A stretch of DNA of 48,124 bases from an uncultured delta proteobacterium (GTDB lineage Bacteria; Desulfobacterota; WTBG01; CAIYCZ01; CAIRTM01): positions 1 to 48,124 of the forward strand of contig CAIRTM010000139.1 in assembly GCA_903881505.1 (NCBI GenBank), written 5' to 3'. The first letter of the stretch is position 1, and every line of letters starts with the position of its first letter. The translations under genes were made by a program, and so were the position numbers. Shown here piece after piece: positions 25,758 through 33,277 of this stretch. The notes beneath the pieces were generated by a model, which saw only the letters and a program-made list of their open reading frames with translations, made no database searches and was not told the DNA's origin.

Positions 25758-25912
25758 GCTGTTCAATAAGGACCGTCCGCTGCGCTGCGGCGCATGGAGG
25801 GGCAAAAAAGTTTCACCCCTGGCCGGGCAGGCACGGGGGCCTGCCCCTACAAAGCATATGCCTGCTCTGGCCACGTCTGCAGTGCCTTGCATCCGGGCGT
25901 TTTTGAACAGGC
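25758..25912 (-). repeat. Composite repeat with ends of the MITE-like family, copy 3
   Basis: The outer ends (GCTGTTCAATAAGG at left; CTTGCATCCGGGCGTTTTTGAACAGGC at right) match the ends of the copies at 1322 and 9712. The interior differs. It holds CGGGCAGGC-ACGGG-GGCCTGCCC, a palindrome of the kind also seen at 33226. The region to 26084 contains no gene. Confidence 0.6.
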
Positions 25913-26084
25913 CCGGTTCCAGAGCGGGGCGCGCGCCTTTTTTTGGCCGTTGCCGGTGACTGGTGTGGATGCTATAGAATAAAGCGGACATATTTAAAAA
26001 AAACCGGCATATAGGTACAATAAACTTACATGTATTGTTTTTTTGACGTTTTTGTCGTTTGCTTGACAGCACGAGGGCAGTCCC

Positions 26085-26675
26085 ATGGCTGCAAAAGGTG
26101 TTTTCTGTCTTGAAGGCCTCTGGCAGCCTGATCTCAGGAAGGGCTCCACGGTCCAGCCGATTTTAGGCTTTCTCAAGCAGAACGCGGGCATTCCCTATAT
26201 ATACCGCGACTGCGCCACGCAGGAGGAGTTCAAGTTCTATCTGTCGAAATTTCCGCAGGTGCAGTACCGTGACTATCCGATCCTGTACCTGGCATTCCAT
26301 GGCGTGCCCGGCAGGATCCTGATTTCGGGGAAAACCTCGCTTTCCATTGAAGACATCGGCTCGCTGCTGGGCAACCAGTGCAAGGGGCGGGTCGTGATTA
26401 TCGGCTCGTGCAGCGTCCTTGATATCAACAAGCGCCTCCTGAAGGCGTTCCTTGATTCCACCGGGGCGTTTGCGGTCTGCGGCTATCGCAACGATGTCGA
26501 CTGGATGCGCTCAACCGCCTTCGAGCTGCTGCTGCTTACAGAACTGCAGGAAAACGTGTTTGACGGGCGGGGCGTGCGGTCGATCGTGGCCAAGTGCGAT
26601 GCGCTCAGGCGCAGGTTCGCCGATTCCGACAGGAACAAGGACATCAGCTTCCGGATCGTTCCCTGTGCTGATTGA
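26085..26675 (+). CDS. DUF6642-like protein, possible caspase-fold (CHAT-like) domain
   Basis: This 196-residue single-domain protein resembles DUF6642. Pattern landmarks are GVFCLEGLW (5-13), IPYIYRDCATQEEF (36-49), YPILYLAFHG (64-73), RVVIIGSCSVLD (102-113) and FAVCGYRNDVDWMRSTAFELLLL. A His after a hydrophobic strand (His72) and a Cys after the next strand (Cys109) match the spacing of the catalytic dyad in caspase/CHAT peptidases. That assignment is inference. No signal peptide or extra domain is present. It stands alone, with no obvious partner effector next to it. A GAGG-type site lies before the ATG. Confidence 0.65.
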   Translation: MAAKGVFCLEGLWQPDLRKGSTVQPILGFLKQNAGIPYIYRDCATQEEFKFYLSKFPQVQYRDYPILYLAFHGVPGRILISGKTSLSIEDIGSLLGNQCKGRVVIIGSCSVLDINKRLLKAFLDSTGAFAVCGYRNDVDWMRSTAFELLLLTELQENVFDGRGVRSIVAKCDALRRRFADSDRNKDISFRIVPCAD

Positions 26676-26699
26676 GCTCGGCTGCCCGGCTCGTATGCT

Positions 26700-27689
26700 T
26701 TACGGGGCGCAGGCCTCCATGACATCGGCCCCCAGGCAGACCTCCCGGTAGATCGCAAGCATTTTTTCTTCCGTCATCCGTTCAAAATCCTCCTGCCGGG
26801 GCAGGATCGCCAGGCCGGCCACGTCGACCGCGCCCGGGCTGATCACGCACTGCCCGTCACCGGAGGCAAAGAAGCAGGCGGGCCGGTGGGCCCTGCGCGG
26901 CAGCACTACCCCCGCAAGATGTCCGGGGCGGCCGAAGATAATCAGGTTGAGGTCGGCTTCGCCGCCGGGAGCTGCCGTGCGGCTGAGGCGCGCGCACATG
27001 TCCCCCAGCTGCTCAAGAAGCGCCTCACGAGACTGCGCGCGGCACAGGCCGATGCCGCGGTTGTCGCGCGTGCAGAACAGCCAGGTCGTTTTGCCGTGCG
27101 GCGGCTCATCAAGCAGCGGCCGCAGCTGGCGCTCAAGCGGCAGCATGCCTGCCGGGCAGGCCTGAAAATGCAGATGATCCGGGGCCGAGGCGCCGCAGCG
27201 CGCGCCGTTGTAAAAGGCGCTGAAGCCGCCTTCAAGCCCGGCGACGAAGCCGGCCATAGCCGGCAGGGCGCTTGCAAGCAGCTGGTCGGTATGGCGCATG
27301 CTGCTGATGACCAGGTGATCGGTAAAAATCGGGAACGGGTTGTTCAGGATAAGCCAGTCCTGGGCAAAGGGCAGGCCGAGCTGCCCGGGATAGAGATTGC
27401 CCGGGCATAAAAAGCAGGGCCGCTGCGCGACATCATCGGCTGCCACCTTCGCCGTGGTGCTGCGCGCGCGGCCGGGGTTGCACTGCAGCTCGACGGTGCT
27501 GTCCGGCAGGCGCAGGGTGCGCCTCAAACGCTCACCGAGCCGGCAATGGGCTTGCTCCAGGGCCGGCCAGGTCGCACGCTGCTGCCGGATAAAGGCTCTC
27601 AGCCGGGCGCGTGCGTCTTCGCCGCCGGCATCAAGGTACGGCAGCAGCTGCTCAGGGGATATTTCAGTATACGTGTTCAAGATTCCCAC
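26700..27689 (-). CDS. DUF4922-like protein, HIT/GalT-superfamily nucleotidyltransferase
   Basis: The roughly 329-residue protein has CFLCPGNLYPGQLG, then WLILNNPFPIFTDHLVISSMRHTDQ, YNGARCGASAPDHLHFQACP and a C-terminal half with LNLIIFGRPGHLAGVVLPRR. The HLHFQA segment corresponds to the HxHxQ motif of HIT/GalT-type enzymes, and the whole fits DUF4922, related to GDP-hexose phosphorylases (VTC2-type). The substrate is unknown. The start is uncertain: GTG 27689 limits the overlap with the upstream glycosyltransferase to about a dozen bases, and TTG 27680 or GTG 27698 are alternatives. The overlap implies coupling with the glycosyltransferase. Confidence 0.75.
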   Translation of the reverse strand: MGILNTYTEISPEQLLPYLDAGGEDARARLRAFIRQQRATWPALEQAHCRLGERLRRTLRLPDSTVELQCNPGRARSTTAKVAADDVAQRPCFLCPGNLYPGQLGLPFAQDWLILNNPFPIFTDHLVISSMRHTDQLLASALPAMAGFVAGLEGGFSAFYNGARCGASAPDHLHFQACPAGMLPLERQLRPLLDEPPHGKTTWLFCTRDNRGIGLCRAQSREALLEQLGDMCARLSRTAAPGGEADLNLIIFGRPGHLAGVVLPRRAHRPACFFASGDGQCVISPGAVDVAGLAILPRQEDFERMTEEKMLAIYREVCLGADVMEACAP

Positions 27690-28594
27690 AATGTGCACCC
27701 GAACCGCTCCCGCGTGCGCTTGCGTACGGCTTCGGGATCGTAGCTGGCTGTCCCAAGCCATACCTGGTGGCCCGCATGGCCCTGCCAGCAGTGCCGGTAC
27801 CAGGCATTGCGAAGCTGCATGTCCGGCAGCGGGTCGCAGAAGCGGTATCCGTATCCGACGGCCTGCGCGAACCAGTACGCGCCCACATCACCGCCGTTGT
27901 CGTAATTGCCGAAAAAACAGCGTGCTCTGCGCGCCATGTCACGCGCGGCCGATGTCCTGATCAGGCAGCACCACTCATTGATCCGGCAGTCGTACATGTG
28001 CGGTCCGGGTGCGCTGTCCGTGAGCGGCCAGCGCTGCCAGGGACGCTCGCCGCGCATGATCCGTGCGGGCGAGCACGCGTTGGAACCGGCGCCGAAACGG
28101 CAGCGCCAGCACTGGCCCAGGTCGCCGGCAATCGCGGTTTCAGGGGTCATGCAGCCGAGATACACCCCGATGATGTCGCCCGAAAAATCAACATCATCAT
28201 GCGTCAAAAATACAAACTCCTTGTCGGTTGAGTTCAGGGCCCACTGGAACCGGATATCATCCTGCGGAGGAAAATAGCGCCGTTGGCGCGCCAGGCACGA
28301 ACCTATCGTCAGCACATAATACCAGCGGGGCATGTATGCGGGCCGGTAGCCGTGCACGATGAGCCGCTTTGTGCGAGCCGGGCGCGTGTTGCGCCGGAAA
28401 CGTATGGTCCAGTCAGGAAAATAGGCCTGCACCTTTGCGCCGGTAAAAACAGGCGCGGCATCAGGCGAGCTGCAGTCGTCGTTGATGTAGACCGTGTGGA
28501 TTCTGTCCCCGCAGCACTGCTTCAGGCACATGAGCGTGTAGAGCAGCGATTCGGGCTTGTTATAGGATTGAATGGCGACATCAACCGCGCGCAT
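27677..28594 (-). CDS. Glycosyltransferase-like protein (GT-A fold)
   Basis: This 305-residue protein starts VDVAIQSYNKPESLLYTLMCLKQC, a typical family-2 glycosyltransferase opening. NDDCSSPDA follows, and a HDDVDFSGDIIGVY segment may hold the metal-binding acidic pair. The middle is rich in Cys and Trp (QCWRCRF, NEWCCLIR). The C-terminal part has GNYDNGGDVGAYWFAQAVG, with Asp residues that could bind nucleotide-sugar. The acceptor is unknown. I start at ATG 28594 because GGAG precedes it; the longer frame to 28660 looks like spurious Ala-rich sequence. It overlaps the DUF4922-like gene downstream. Confidence 0.7.
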   Translation of the reverse strand: MRAVDVAIQSYNKPESLLYTLMCLKQCCGDRIHTVYINDDCSSPDAAPVFTGAKVQAYFPDWTIRFRRNTRPARTKRLIVHGYRPAYMPRWYYVLTIGSCLARQRRYFPPQDDIRFQWALNSTDKEFVFLTHDDVDFSGDIIGVYLGCMTPETAIAGDLGQCWRCRFGAGSNACSPARIMRGERPWQRWPLTDSAPGPHMYDCRINEWCCLIRTSAARDMARRARCFFGNYDNGGDVGAYWFAQAVGYGYRFCDPLPDMQLRNAWYRHCWQGHAGHQVWLGTASYDPEAVRKRTRERFGCTLWES

Positions 28595-28831
28595 GGCGCT
28601 CCAGCTCCCGAAAACACGGCCGCCGGCGCGCACAACAGCGGCCGCGCGGCCGGCCGCCACTATACCATGGATACGGAACGGGGCGCAAAAAAAGAAACGG
28701 ATCGAAGGCAGCCTGGTGGGGCGCTGCTGTCCTCTTTACTGCCCGCGCGTTCGGCGGTTACATGCAGCGCGAAGAAGCCGTCCGGATGAGGCGGCCGATC
28801 CGGGCGTTCCCGGCGACGGCATGCCCGCCGG

Positions 28832-29881
28832 CTAGGCTGCCCGCGTAAACGCAGCCGGGTTGTCGAGCTTTCTGTCTGCGGCCGCGGCAAAACAGGCAAG
28901 CTTTTTCATCATGGCGGCGAACTTCTCCGGGGTAAGCGATTGAACGCCGTCACAGACTGCCTGCTCCGGATTGGGGTGCACTTCCACCATAAGGCCGTCG
29001 GCCCCTGCCGCCACAGCGGCGTAGCACATGGGCGCCACGAGTTTCCAGTGCCCCGTTCCGTGACTGGGGTCCACCACGACGGGCAGATGCGTGCGCTGCC
29101 GGAGCAGGGGAACACTGCTCAGGTCGAGTGTGTTGCGCGTCGCGGTTTCGAAGGTGCGGATACCCCGTTCGCACAATATAACCTTGCTGTTGCCGCCCGC
29201 AAGGATATACTCGGCGCTCATAAGGAATTCCTCGATCGTGGTCATCATGCCGCGCTTGAGTATCACGGGAGTATTTATTTTGCCGAGCTCTTTCAACAAG
29301 GCAAAGTTCTGCACGTTGCGTGCTCCCACCTGCAGTATATCGGCATACGCGCAGATACGTTCGATATCGGAGGGGTTCATCACCTCGGTCACGATGGGCA
29401 GGCCGGTTTCGTCCCGCGCGCTGCTCAGCAGGACGAGGCCTTCCTCCTCCATGCCCTGGAAGCTGTAGGGCGATGTCCGGGGTTTGAACGCGCCCCCCCG
29501 CAGCATGGTAGCGCCGGCAGCCTTTACGGCCCGGGCAGTTTCGATGACCTGCTCCCTGCTCTCGACCGCACAGGGCCCGGCAATCACCGCCAGGCTGTCA
29601 CCGCCCACGGTTGCGCCATTGCGCAGGGTAATGACGGTTTTTTCCTGCTTCACCTCAAGGCTGGCGAGCTTGAACGGCTGCAAAATGGGCATCACGTTTT
29701 CCACGCCCGGCATGTTCTCCATGGCCTGCAGCTTTTCCTTGCCGCGTCCGCTGCCGACAGCGCCGATGACCGTGCGCTCCGAGCCCTTTATAATATGGGC
29801 CTGAAAGCCGAATTCCTGCACCATGGCAAGTACTTTCTGCAACTGCTGTTGTGTAATGTCTTTTTTTAAAACGATAATCAT
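28832..29881 (-). CDS. aroF: 3-deoxy-7-phosphoheptulonate synthase (DAHP synthase)
   Basis: This enzyme condenses phosphoenolpyruvate and erythrose-4-phosphate, the first step of the shikimate pathway. The 349-residue protein is of the AroAbeta/AroF type. An N-terminal ferredoxin-like regulatory domain (1-70; MIIVLKKDITQQQLQ) precedes a TIM-barrel core with VIAGPCAVES (99-108), RGGAFKPRTSPYSFQG (128-143), ILKRGMMTTIEEFL and VDPSHGTGH. AGGAGG lies just before the start. Expression is probably set by an attenuator directly upstream that reads the availability of aromatic amino acids. No other shikimate gene lies next to it. Confidence 0.96.
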   Translation of the reverse strand: MIIVLKKDITQQQLQKVLAMVQEFGFQAHIIKGSERTVIGAVGSGRGKEKLQAMENMPGVENVMPILQPFKLASLEVKQEKTVITLRNGATVGGDSLAVIAGPCAVESREQVIETARAVKAAGATMLRGGAFKPRTSPYSFQGMEEEGLVLLSSARDETGLPIVTEVMNPSDIERICAYADILQVGARNVQNFALLKELGKINTPVILKRGMMTTIEEFLMSAEYILAGGNSKVILCERGIRTFETATRNTLDLSSVPLLRQRTHLPVVVDPSHGTGHWKLVAPMCYAAVAAGADGLMVEVHPNPEQAVCDGVQSLTPEKFAAMMKKLACFAAAADRKLDNPAAFTRAA

Positions 29882-29910
29882 GCTGCTGCCTCCTGTTCAA
29901 TCGCACGGAT

Positions 29911-29947
29911 AAAAAAAGAGCCATGGACTGTGCTGTCCATGGCTCTT
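29911..29947 (-). terminator. Rho-independent terminator in aroF leader
   Basis: A perfect 12-bp stem AGAGCCATGGAC / GTCCATGGCTCT with a six-base loop is followed on the minus strand by a T run ending about 30 bases before the aroF start codon. Confidence 0.9.
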
Positions 29948-30014
29948 TGCCGTGCGCTTCTCGCGGCCATGGACCCTTTGCTCTGCCCATGACCTGATAA
30001 TAAACTAGCTATCA
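29911..30014 (-). promoter_or_regulatory. Attenuator of aroF: pause hairpin, antiterminator and terminator
   Basis: On the minus strand four segments follow the leader ORF. CTGCC near the leader end can pair with GGCAG downstream, around a CTGATA/TATCAG hairpin. GTCCATGGC (29966-29974) can pair perfectly with GCCATGGAC, forming an antiterminator. The same GCCATGGAC is the left arm of the terminator AGAGCCATGGAC-agcaca-GTCCATGGCTCT followed by seven or more T (29911-29947). The two folds exclude each other, as in classical amino-acid operon attenuators. The pairings were read by eye and no energies were computed. Confidence 0.85.
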
Positions 30015-30080
30015 GACGCCACTGGCAGGGCTCCTAAAAAAATAAAACCAGAAAAAGCGGCTGATAGAAGTTTGTTTCAT
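30012..30080 (-). CDS. Aromatic leader peptide for aroF attenuation
   Basis: A 22-codon ORF starting ATG at 30080 and ending TGA at 30012 encodes a peptide with the run RFFWFYFF (residues 8-15). It holds five Phe, one Trp and one Tyr within eight codons. Starvation for any of the three aromatic charged tRNAs would stall the ribosome here, expose the antiterminator and allow aroF transcription. AAGGA lies about 12 bases upstream of the ATG, slightly far. The ORF overlaps no other gene and is too short for usual gene callers. Known analogues are the pheA and trp leaders of other proteobacteria. Confidence 0.85.
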   Translation of the reverse strand: MKQTSISRFFWFYFFRSPASGV

Positions 30081-30117
30081 GTTGTGTGTAAGTCCTTATC
30101 GCGTTTCAGTTGGATAA

Positions 30118-30145
30118 AGTATATCAAAGCCTGCGCGGATGTCAA
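30118..30145 (-). promoter_or_regulatory. Sigma-70 promoter of the aroF leader
   Basis: On the minus strand TTGACA (30140-30145), a 16-base spacer and TATACT (30118-30123) lie about 38 bases upstream of the leader peptide ATG. Confidence 0.8.
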
Positions 30146-30218
30146 GCACTTTAGCCGCACAGGCTTTCCGGACGAATTGTTGCGGGCGAAGGCACATGTA
30201 TTGCCCCGGCGCCGATGT

Positions 30219-31106
30219 TCAGTAGCGTTTCGCGCCCCGGTTGTAATAATCAAAGCTGTCGGCATTCAACAGACGCTGGATGGATTCCCCTGTGCGGATG
30301 TGCGGGCAGCGCTCAAGGGCTTCGCGCTTGCCCGGCGTATCCGGGTGAATATATTCAATCAGTCTGGCATCGCCCGGGTCCCTGGAGGTTCCTGCCGCCG
30401 GCCAATGCTCGCCATGCAGGCCGAGCTGTTCGCACGCAAAACGCTGATGCGGATGCACCGGTTCGCGCTCGCGCATGCGCACCACCCGTTCAAAGCCGTA
30501 ATAGGCCGTGAAGCGGTCGAACCACAGGCGCTCGACCAGCCGGCGGCCATCAGGGCGCATTCCGCAAAAAAGTTCCAGCAGGGACCGGTCATTGCGCAAA
30601 ATGATGCACTGGGTGCAGAAATCAACGGCGTCATAGCGCATGCGCCGGGGAATTGATGCCAGCCGGCGGAGGCGGTCCTCCGGTGAGAGCACGATGCCTT
30701 TAACCTCCCGCGCAAGCCGCTGCAAACGGCTGCGCGGCGGCGTCGACCATGCGCAGGTGGCAATCAGGCTGCGGGGGTCCTCCTGCAGGCGGCGAATGTA
30801 GGCAAGCAGCATATCTTCTTTGAGCAGCCATACATCGCCGTCCAGCACTACGAGAAGGTCCGGCGCAAACGCCGCGGCCGCGCCGATCGCATTGCGCATG
30901 AGCGAAAGGGCCCCGGCAAAATGCGGCAGCGGAGGGCAGGGCACAAAAGCGTCCTCAAGATACGCCTGTGCACCGGCGCCTGAGGATGCGTGGACGACCA
31001 CATAGGGGTTTTTGAAATTGAGCTTGAAAATTTCCTGATTGATGCGGGCGCAGTCCAGGCGGTCGTGGCTGGTCAGGCAGACGGCTATGCGGGGCGGCAC
31101 GTGCAT
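30219..31106 (-). CDS. Putative glycosyltransferase (GT-A like)
   Basis: This 295-residue protein opens with IAVCLTSHDRLDCARINQEIFKL and has LLVVLDGDVWLLKEDMLL, where DGD is a probable DxD metal/nucleotide-sugar site. DAVDFCTQCIILRNDRS and a late ARLIEYIHPDTPGK segment follow. No membrane segment is seen. I cannot name a family beyond a general GT-A-like fold. ATG 31106 is taken as the start. GTG 31100, seven bases after GGAG, is equally good, while the frame open to 31145 lacks support. It overlaps the end of the SAF oxidoreductase gene by 22 bases, so the two are probably coupled. Confidence 0.6.
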   Translation of the reverse strand: MHVPPRIAVCLTSHDRLDCARINQEIFKLNFKNPYVVVHASSGAGAQAYLEDAFVPCPPLPHFAGALSLMRNAIGAAAAFAPDLLVVLDGDVWLLKEDMLLAYIRRLQEDPRSLIATCAWSTPPRSRLQRLAREVKGIVLSPEDRLRRLASIPRRMRYDAVDFCTQCIILRNDRSLLELFCGMRPDGRRLVERLWFDRFTAYYGFERVVRMREREPVHPHQRFACEQLGLHGEHWPAAGTSRDPGDARLIEYIHPDTPGKREALERCPHIRTGESIQRLLNADSFDYYNRGAKRY

Positions 31107-32260
31107 ACTCCATCGGAAAGGGTTGCCGGTTCTACCGCACGCCACGCCTTCAGGGCAGCGGAATCCGGGATCTCAACATCATCGAGCATGATCATGCCGC
31201 CGGCGTCAATATCGCGGGTCAGTACAGCGCTTTGCAGAAGCGCGATGGGAAGATGGCCCGGATGTTCGCGCATGCGCACGCACTCCCCCCGCACGCAAAA
31301 GCTGCCGATGCCCTGCTCGATCCGCTCGCCCGCACGGATGGTGTGCTTTGCTACCGCTGCCACGCTGATTGTCGGCCGGGCACCGTTGTCAAGCAGAACA
31401 GGGCCTCCCGCGGCCGCACGGCGCAGGGTCTTCAGGATTTCGAGATGGCAGAGATGATACGGCCTCACCATCCGGTACAGCGGGCCGTCGCCCATCTTAA
31501 ACCATTGCAGCGCAGCGGCCTCCTGCGCATCATGGCGTGCCAGGATCATCACCGCCCCGGATGCCTCTCCGGTCAGGACATAGTCGACGATCGGGCTGCC
31601 GTGTTCGTGCGCAGCCCGTGCCAGCACCTCAAGGCCGTCTTCGATACGGGGGGGTGCCGGGCCGATCATCCCCTGCCTGAGGATATCCGCACCGAAACCA
31701 TTGGCCACAAGGGCCTGCTCAAGCTGCAGCTTCGTGCCGTCGGTGAATGACACCACCTGCGGGAGCGAAATTCCGTACAGCTTTGAAAAATGGCTCATCT
31801 CGTCAAAGGTCGGGGTGTGGTTCAGAAACCTTTTCACATTTACATACACCAGGGGCTCGAAGCCCATCGCGCGGCTGTCCTCGGCGAGGGCCGCAAGCGA
31901 TCCGGGCTGATCGCCTTCGGCTTCCGTGATGTAGCCCCGGCCATGGTAATGGCTGCCTGCTGTAACATGCCAGGCCGCGCTCATGGTCACCACCCTGCGC
32001 CCGGCCGCAACCGCGCGTTCAATAACGTCAGTGGCATAGAGGGGATCGCCCGAGCATTCGACGATAATGCCGGAGCGCTCGATCAGGTCATCGGGAGATA
32101 CAGTGATCTCGCCGTCGTCAAAGCCGGGTATGTGTGCTTCCCGGCGCCTGGTCAATACCGGACCGGGCGTGAATTCGTCCGAACGCCTGAGTGCCCTGGC
32201 AAGACCCCGGGCGGTGAAACCCGTGCCGACAATACCGACAACACTCTTATCTGCACTCAA
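31085..32260 (-). CDS. NAD(P)-dependent oxidoreductase with C-terminal SAF domain
   Basis: The protein begins with a Rossmann fold (VVGIVGTGFTARGLARAL) followed by VECSGDPLYATDVIERAVAAGRRVVTMSAAWHV, like homoserine-dehydrogenase-type proteins. Its C-terminal 80 residues have the SAF pattern HTIRAGERIEQGIGSFCVRGECVRM, as in NeuB and antifreeze proteins. Proteins with this layout are common in surface-sugar clusters, but their substrate is not established. I place the start at TTG 32260: GGGAGG lies eight bases upstream and the Rossmann strand follows at once. A GTG at 32323 (412 residues) is the alternative, with only a weak site. Confidence 0.7.
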   Translation of the reverse strand: MSADKSVVGIVGTGFTARGLARALRRSDEFTPGPVLTRRREAHIPGFDDGEITVSPDDLIERSGIIVECSGDPLYATDVIERAVAAGRRVVTMSAAWHVTAGSHYHGRGYITEAEGDQPGSLAALAEDSRAMGFEPLVYVNVKRFLNHTPTFDEMSHFSKLYGISLPQVVSFTDGTKLQLEQALVANGFGADILRQGMIGPAPPRIEDGLEVLARAAHEHGSPIVDYVLTGEASGAVMILARHDAQEAAALQWFKMGDGPLYRMVRPYHLCHLEILKTLRRAAAGGPVLLDNGARPTISVAAVAKHTIRAGERIEQGIGSFCVRGECVRMREHPGHLPIALLQSAVLTRDIDAGGMIMLDDVEIPDSAALKAWRAVEPATLSDGVCTCRPA

Positions 32261-32356
32261 AGAAGCAGCCTCCCGCTGCACAGACAATTGCAGAAAATGG
32301 AGAAAATCGGGGTTAAACCGCACCCTGTTTTTTTTAAGTTCAAAGCCCCCTTCTGA

Positions 32357-33109
32357 TCAGGTCTCGCGGTTGACCAGGCTGGCGAAATAGCCCGCGCCGA
32401 AGCCGTTGTCGATGTTGACCACGGTCACGCCCGCGGCGCAGGTGTTGAGCATGCCGAGCAGTGCCGCGATGCCGCCGAAGCTGGCCCCGTAGCCCGTGCT
32501 GGTGGGCACGGCGATGACGGGGCGCGACACGAGCCCGCCGACCACGCTCGGCAGCGCGCCTTCCATGCCCGCCACCACGATGATCACGTTGGCCTCGCGT
32601 ATCTTGTCGGTGCGGCTCATGAGACGGTGAATGCCGGCCACGCCCACGTCGTAGAGATACTCGACCCGGTTGCCCATGATCTGCGCGGTCAGAAAGGCCT
32701 CTTCCGCTACCGGGATGTCGGAGGTTCCCGCTGACACAACCAGTATCAGGCCTTTGCCCTGCAGGGTGATTTTGCCGAAGGTAAGCGTGAGCACGCGCGA
32801 GCCGGGATAGTATTTCGCCTTTGGAAAGCGCTTCCTGATCTGTTTGGCCTTGTCTGCATCGATGCGCGTTGCAAGGATGGGGTGCTTGCGCGGCGCCATT
32901 TTTTCCATGATGCCGATGATCTGTGCGGCGGTTTTGCCCTCGCCGTAGATGACCTCGGGAAAGCCCTGGCGGATGGTGCGGTGATGGTCGACCGCGGCAT
33001 AGCCCAGATCCTCGAACGGCAAAGTTTTCAGGCGCTCAAGCGCTGCGGCGGCTGTCATCGCGCCCGCGGCGACCGATTGCAGAATGTTTGCGATGTCCTG
33101 CTCTTTCAT
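32357..33109 (-). CDS. larB: Nickel pincer cofactor biosynthesis protein LarB
   Basis: LarB carboxylates and hydrolyses nicotinic acid adenine dinucleotide, the first step towards the nickel-pincer cofactor of lactate racemase-like enzymes. The 250-residue protein shows the family segments: AVDHHRTIRQGFPEVIYGEGKT, ILVVSAGTSDIPVAEEA, ANVIIVVAGMEGALPSVVGGLV and the active-site region NTCAAGVTVVNIDNGFGAG. The start at ATG 33109 (MKEQ) follows GGGGAA. Neither larC, larE nor a LarA homologue is in the window. It may be transcribed with rimO, but the spacer carries a palindrome. Confidence 0.95.
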   Translation of the reverse strand: MKEQDIANILQSVAAGAMTAAAALERLKTLPFEDLGYAAVDHHRTIRQGFPEVIYGEGKTAAQIIGIMEKMAPRKHPILATRIDADKAKQIRKRFPKAKYYPGSRVLTLTFGKITLQGKGLILVVSAGTSDIPVAEEAFLTAQIMGNRVEYLYDVGVAGIHRLMSRTDKIREANVIIVVAGMEGALPSVVGGLVSRPVIAVPTSTGYGASFGGIAALLGMLNTCAAGVTVVNIDNGFGAGYFASLVNRET

Positions 33110-33225
33110 GGCGATTCCCCGTGTGTGCAGGCATATGCCTGCAATAACCATATCATAGTGATACTGTTATTTCGAAGCGGCGTATCATGTAACATTTCCA
33201 CCGGGCCTGCCGTTAATGTACCGTA

Positions 33226-33247
33226 GGGGCACGGCATGCCGTGCCCC
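33226..33247. repeat. Perfect 22-base palindrome between rimO and larB
   Basis: GGGGCACGGCA is followed directly by its reverse complement, and the flanks (GTA left, TGC right) extend the near-symmetry. There is no T run, so it is more like a short dispersed palindrome than a terminator. A related GC palindrome lies in the repeat at 25758-25912. Confidence 0.7.
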
Positions 33248-33277
33248 TGCAAGGGTAACATCGGTTCAGACGCAGTG

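Noticed and set aside
33226-33247. Terminator for rimO
   Set aside because: The palindrome has no T run on either strand and is perfectly symmetric with no loop, so it is listed as a repeat.
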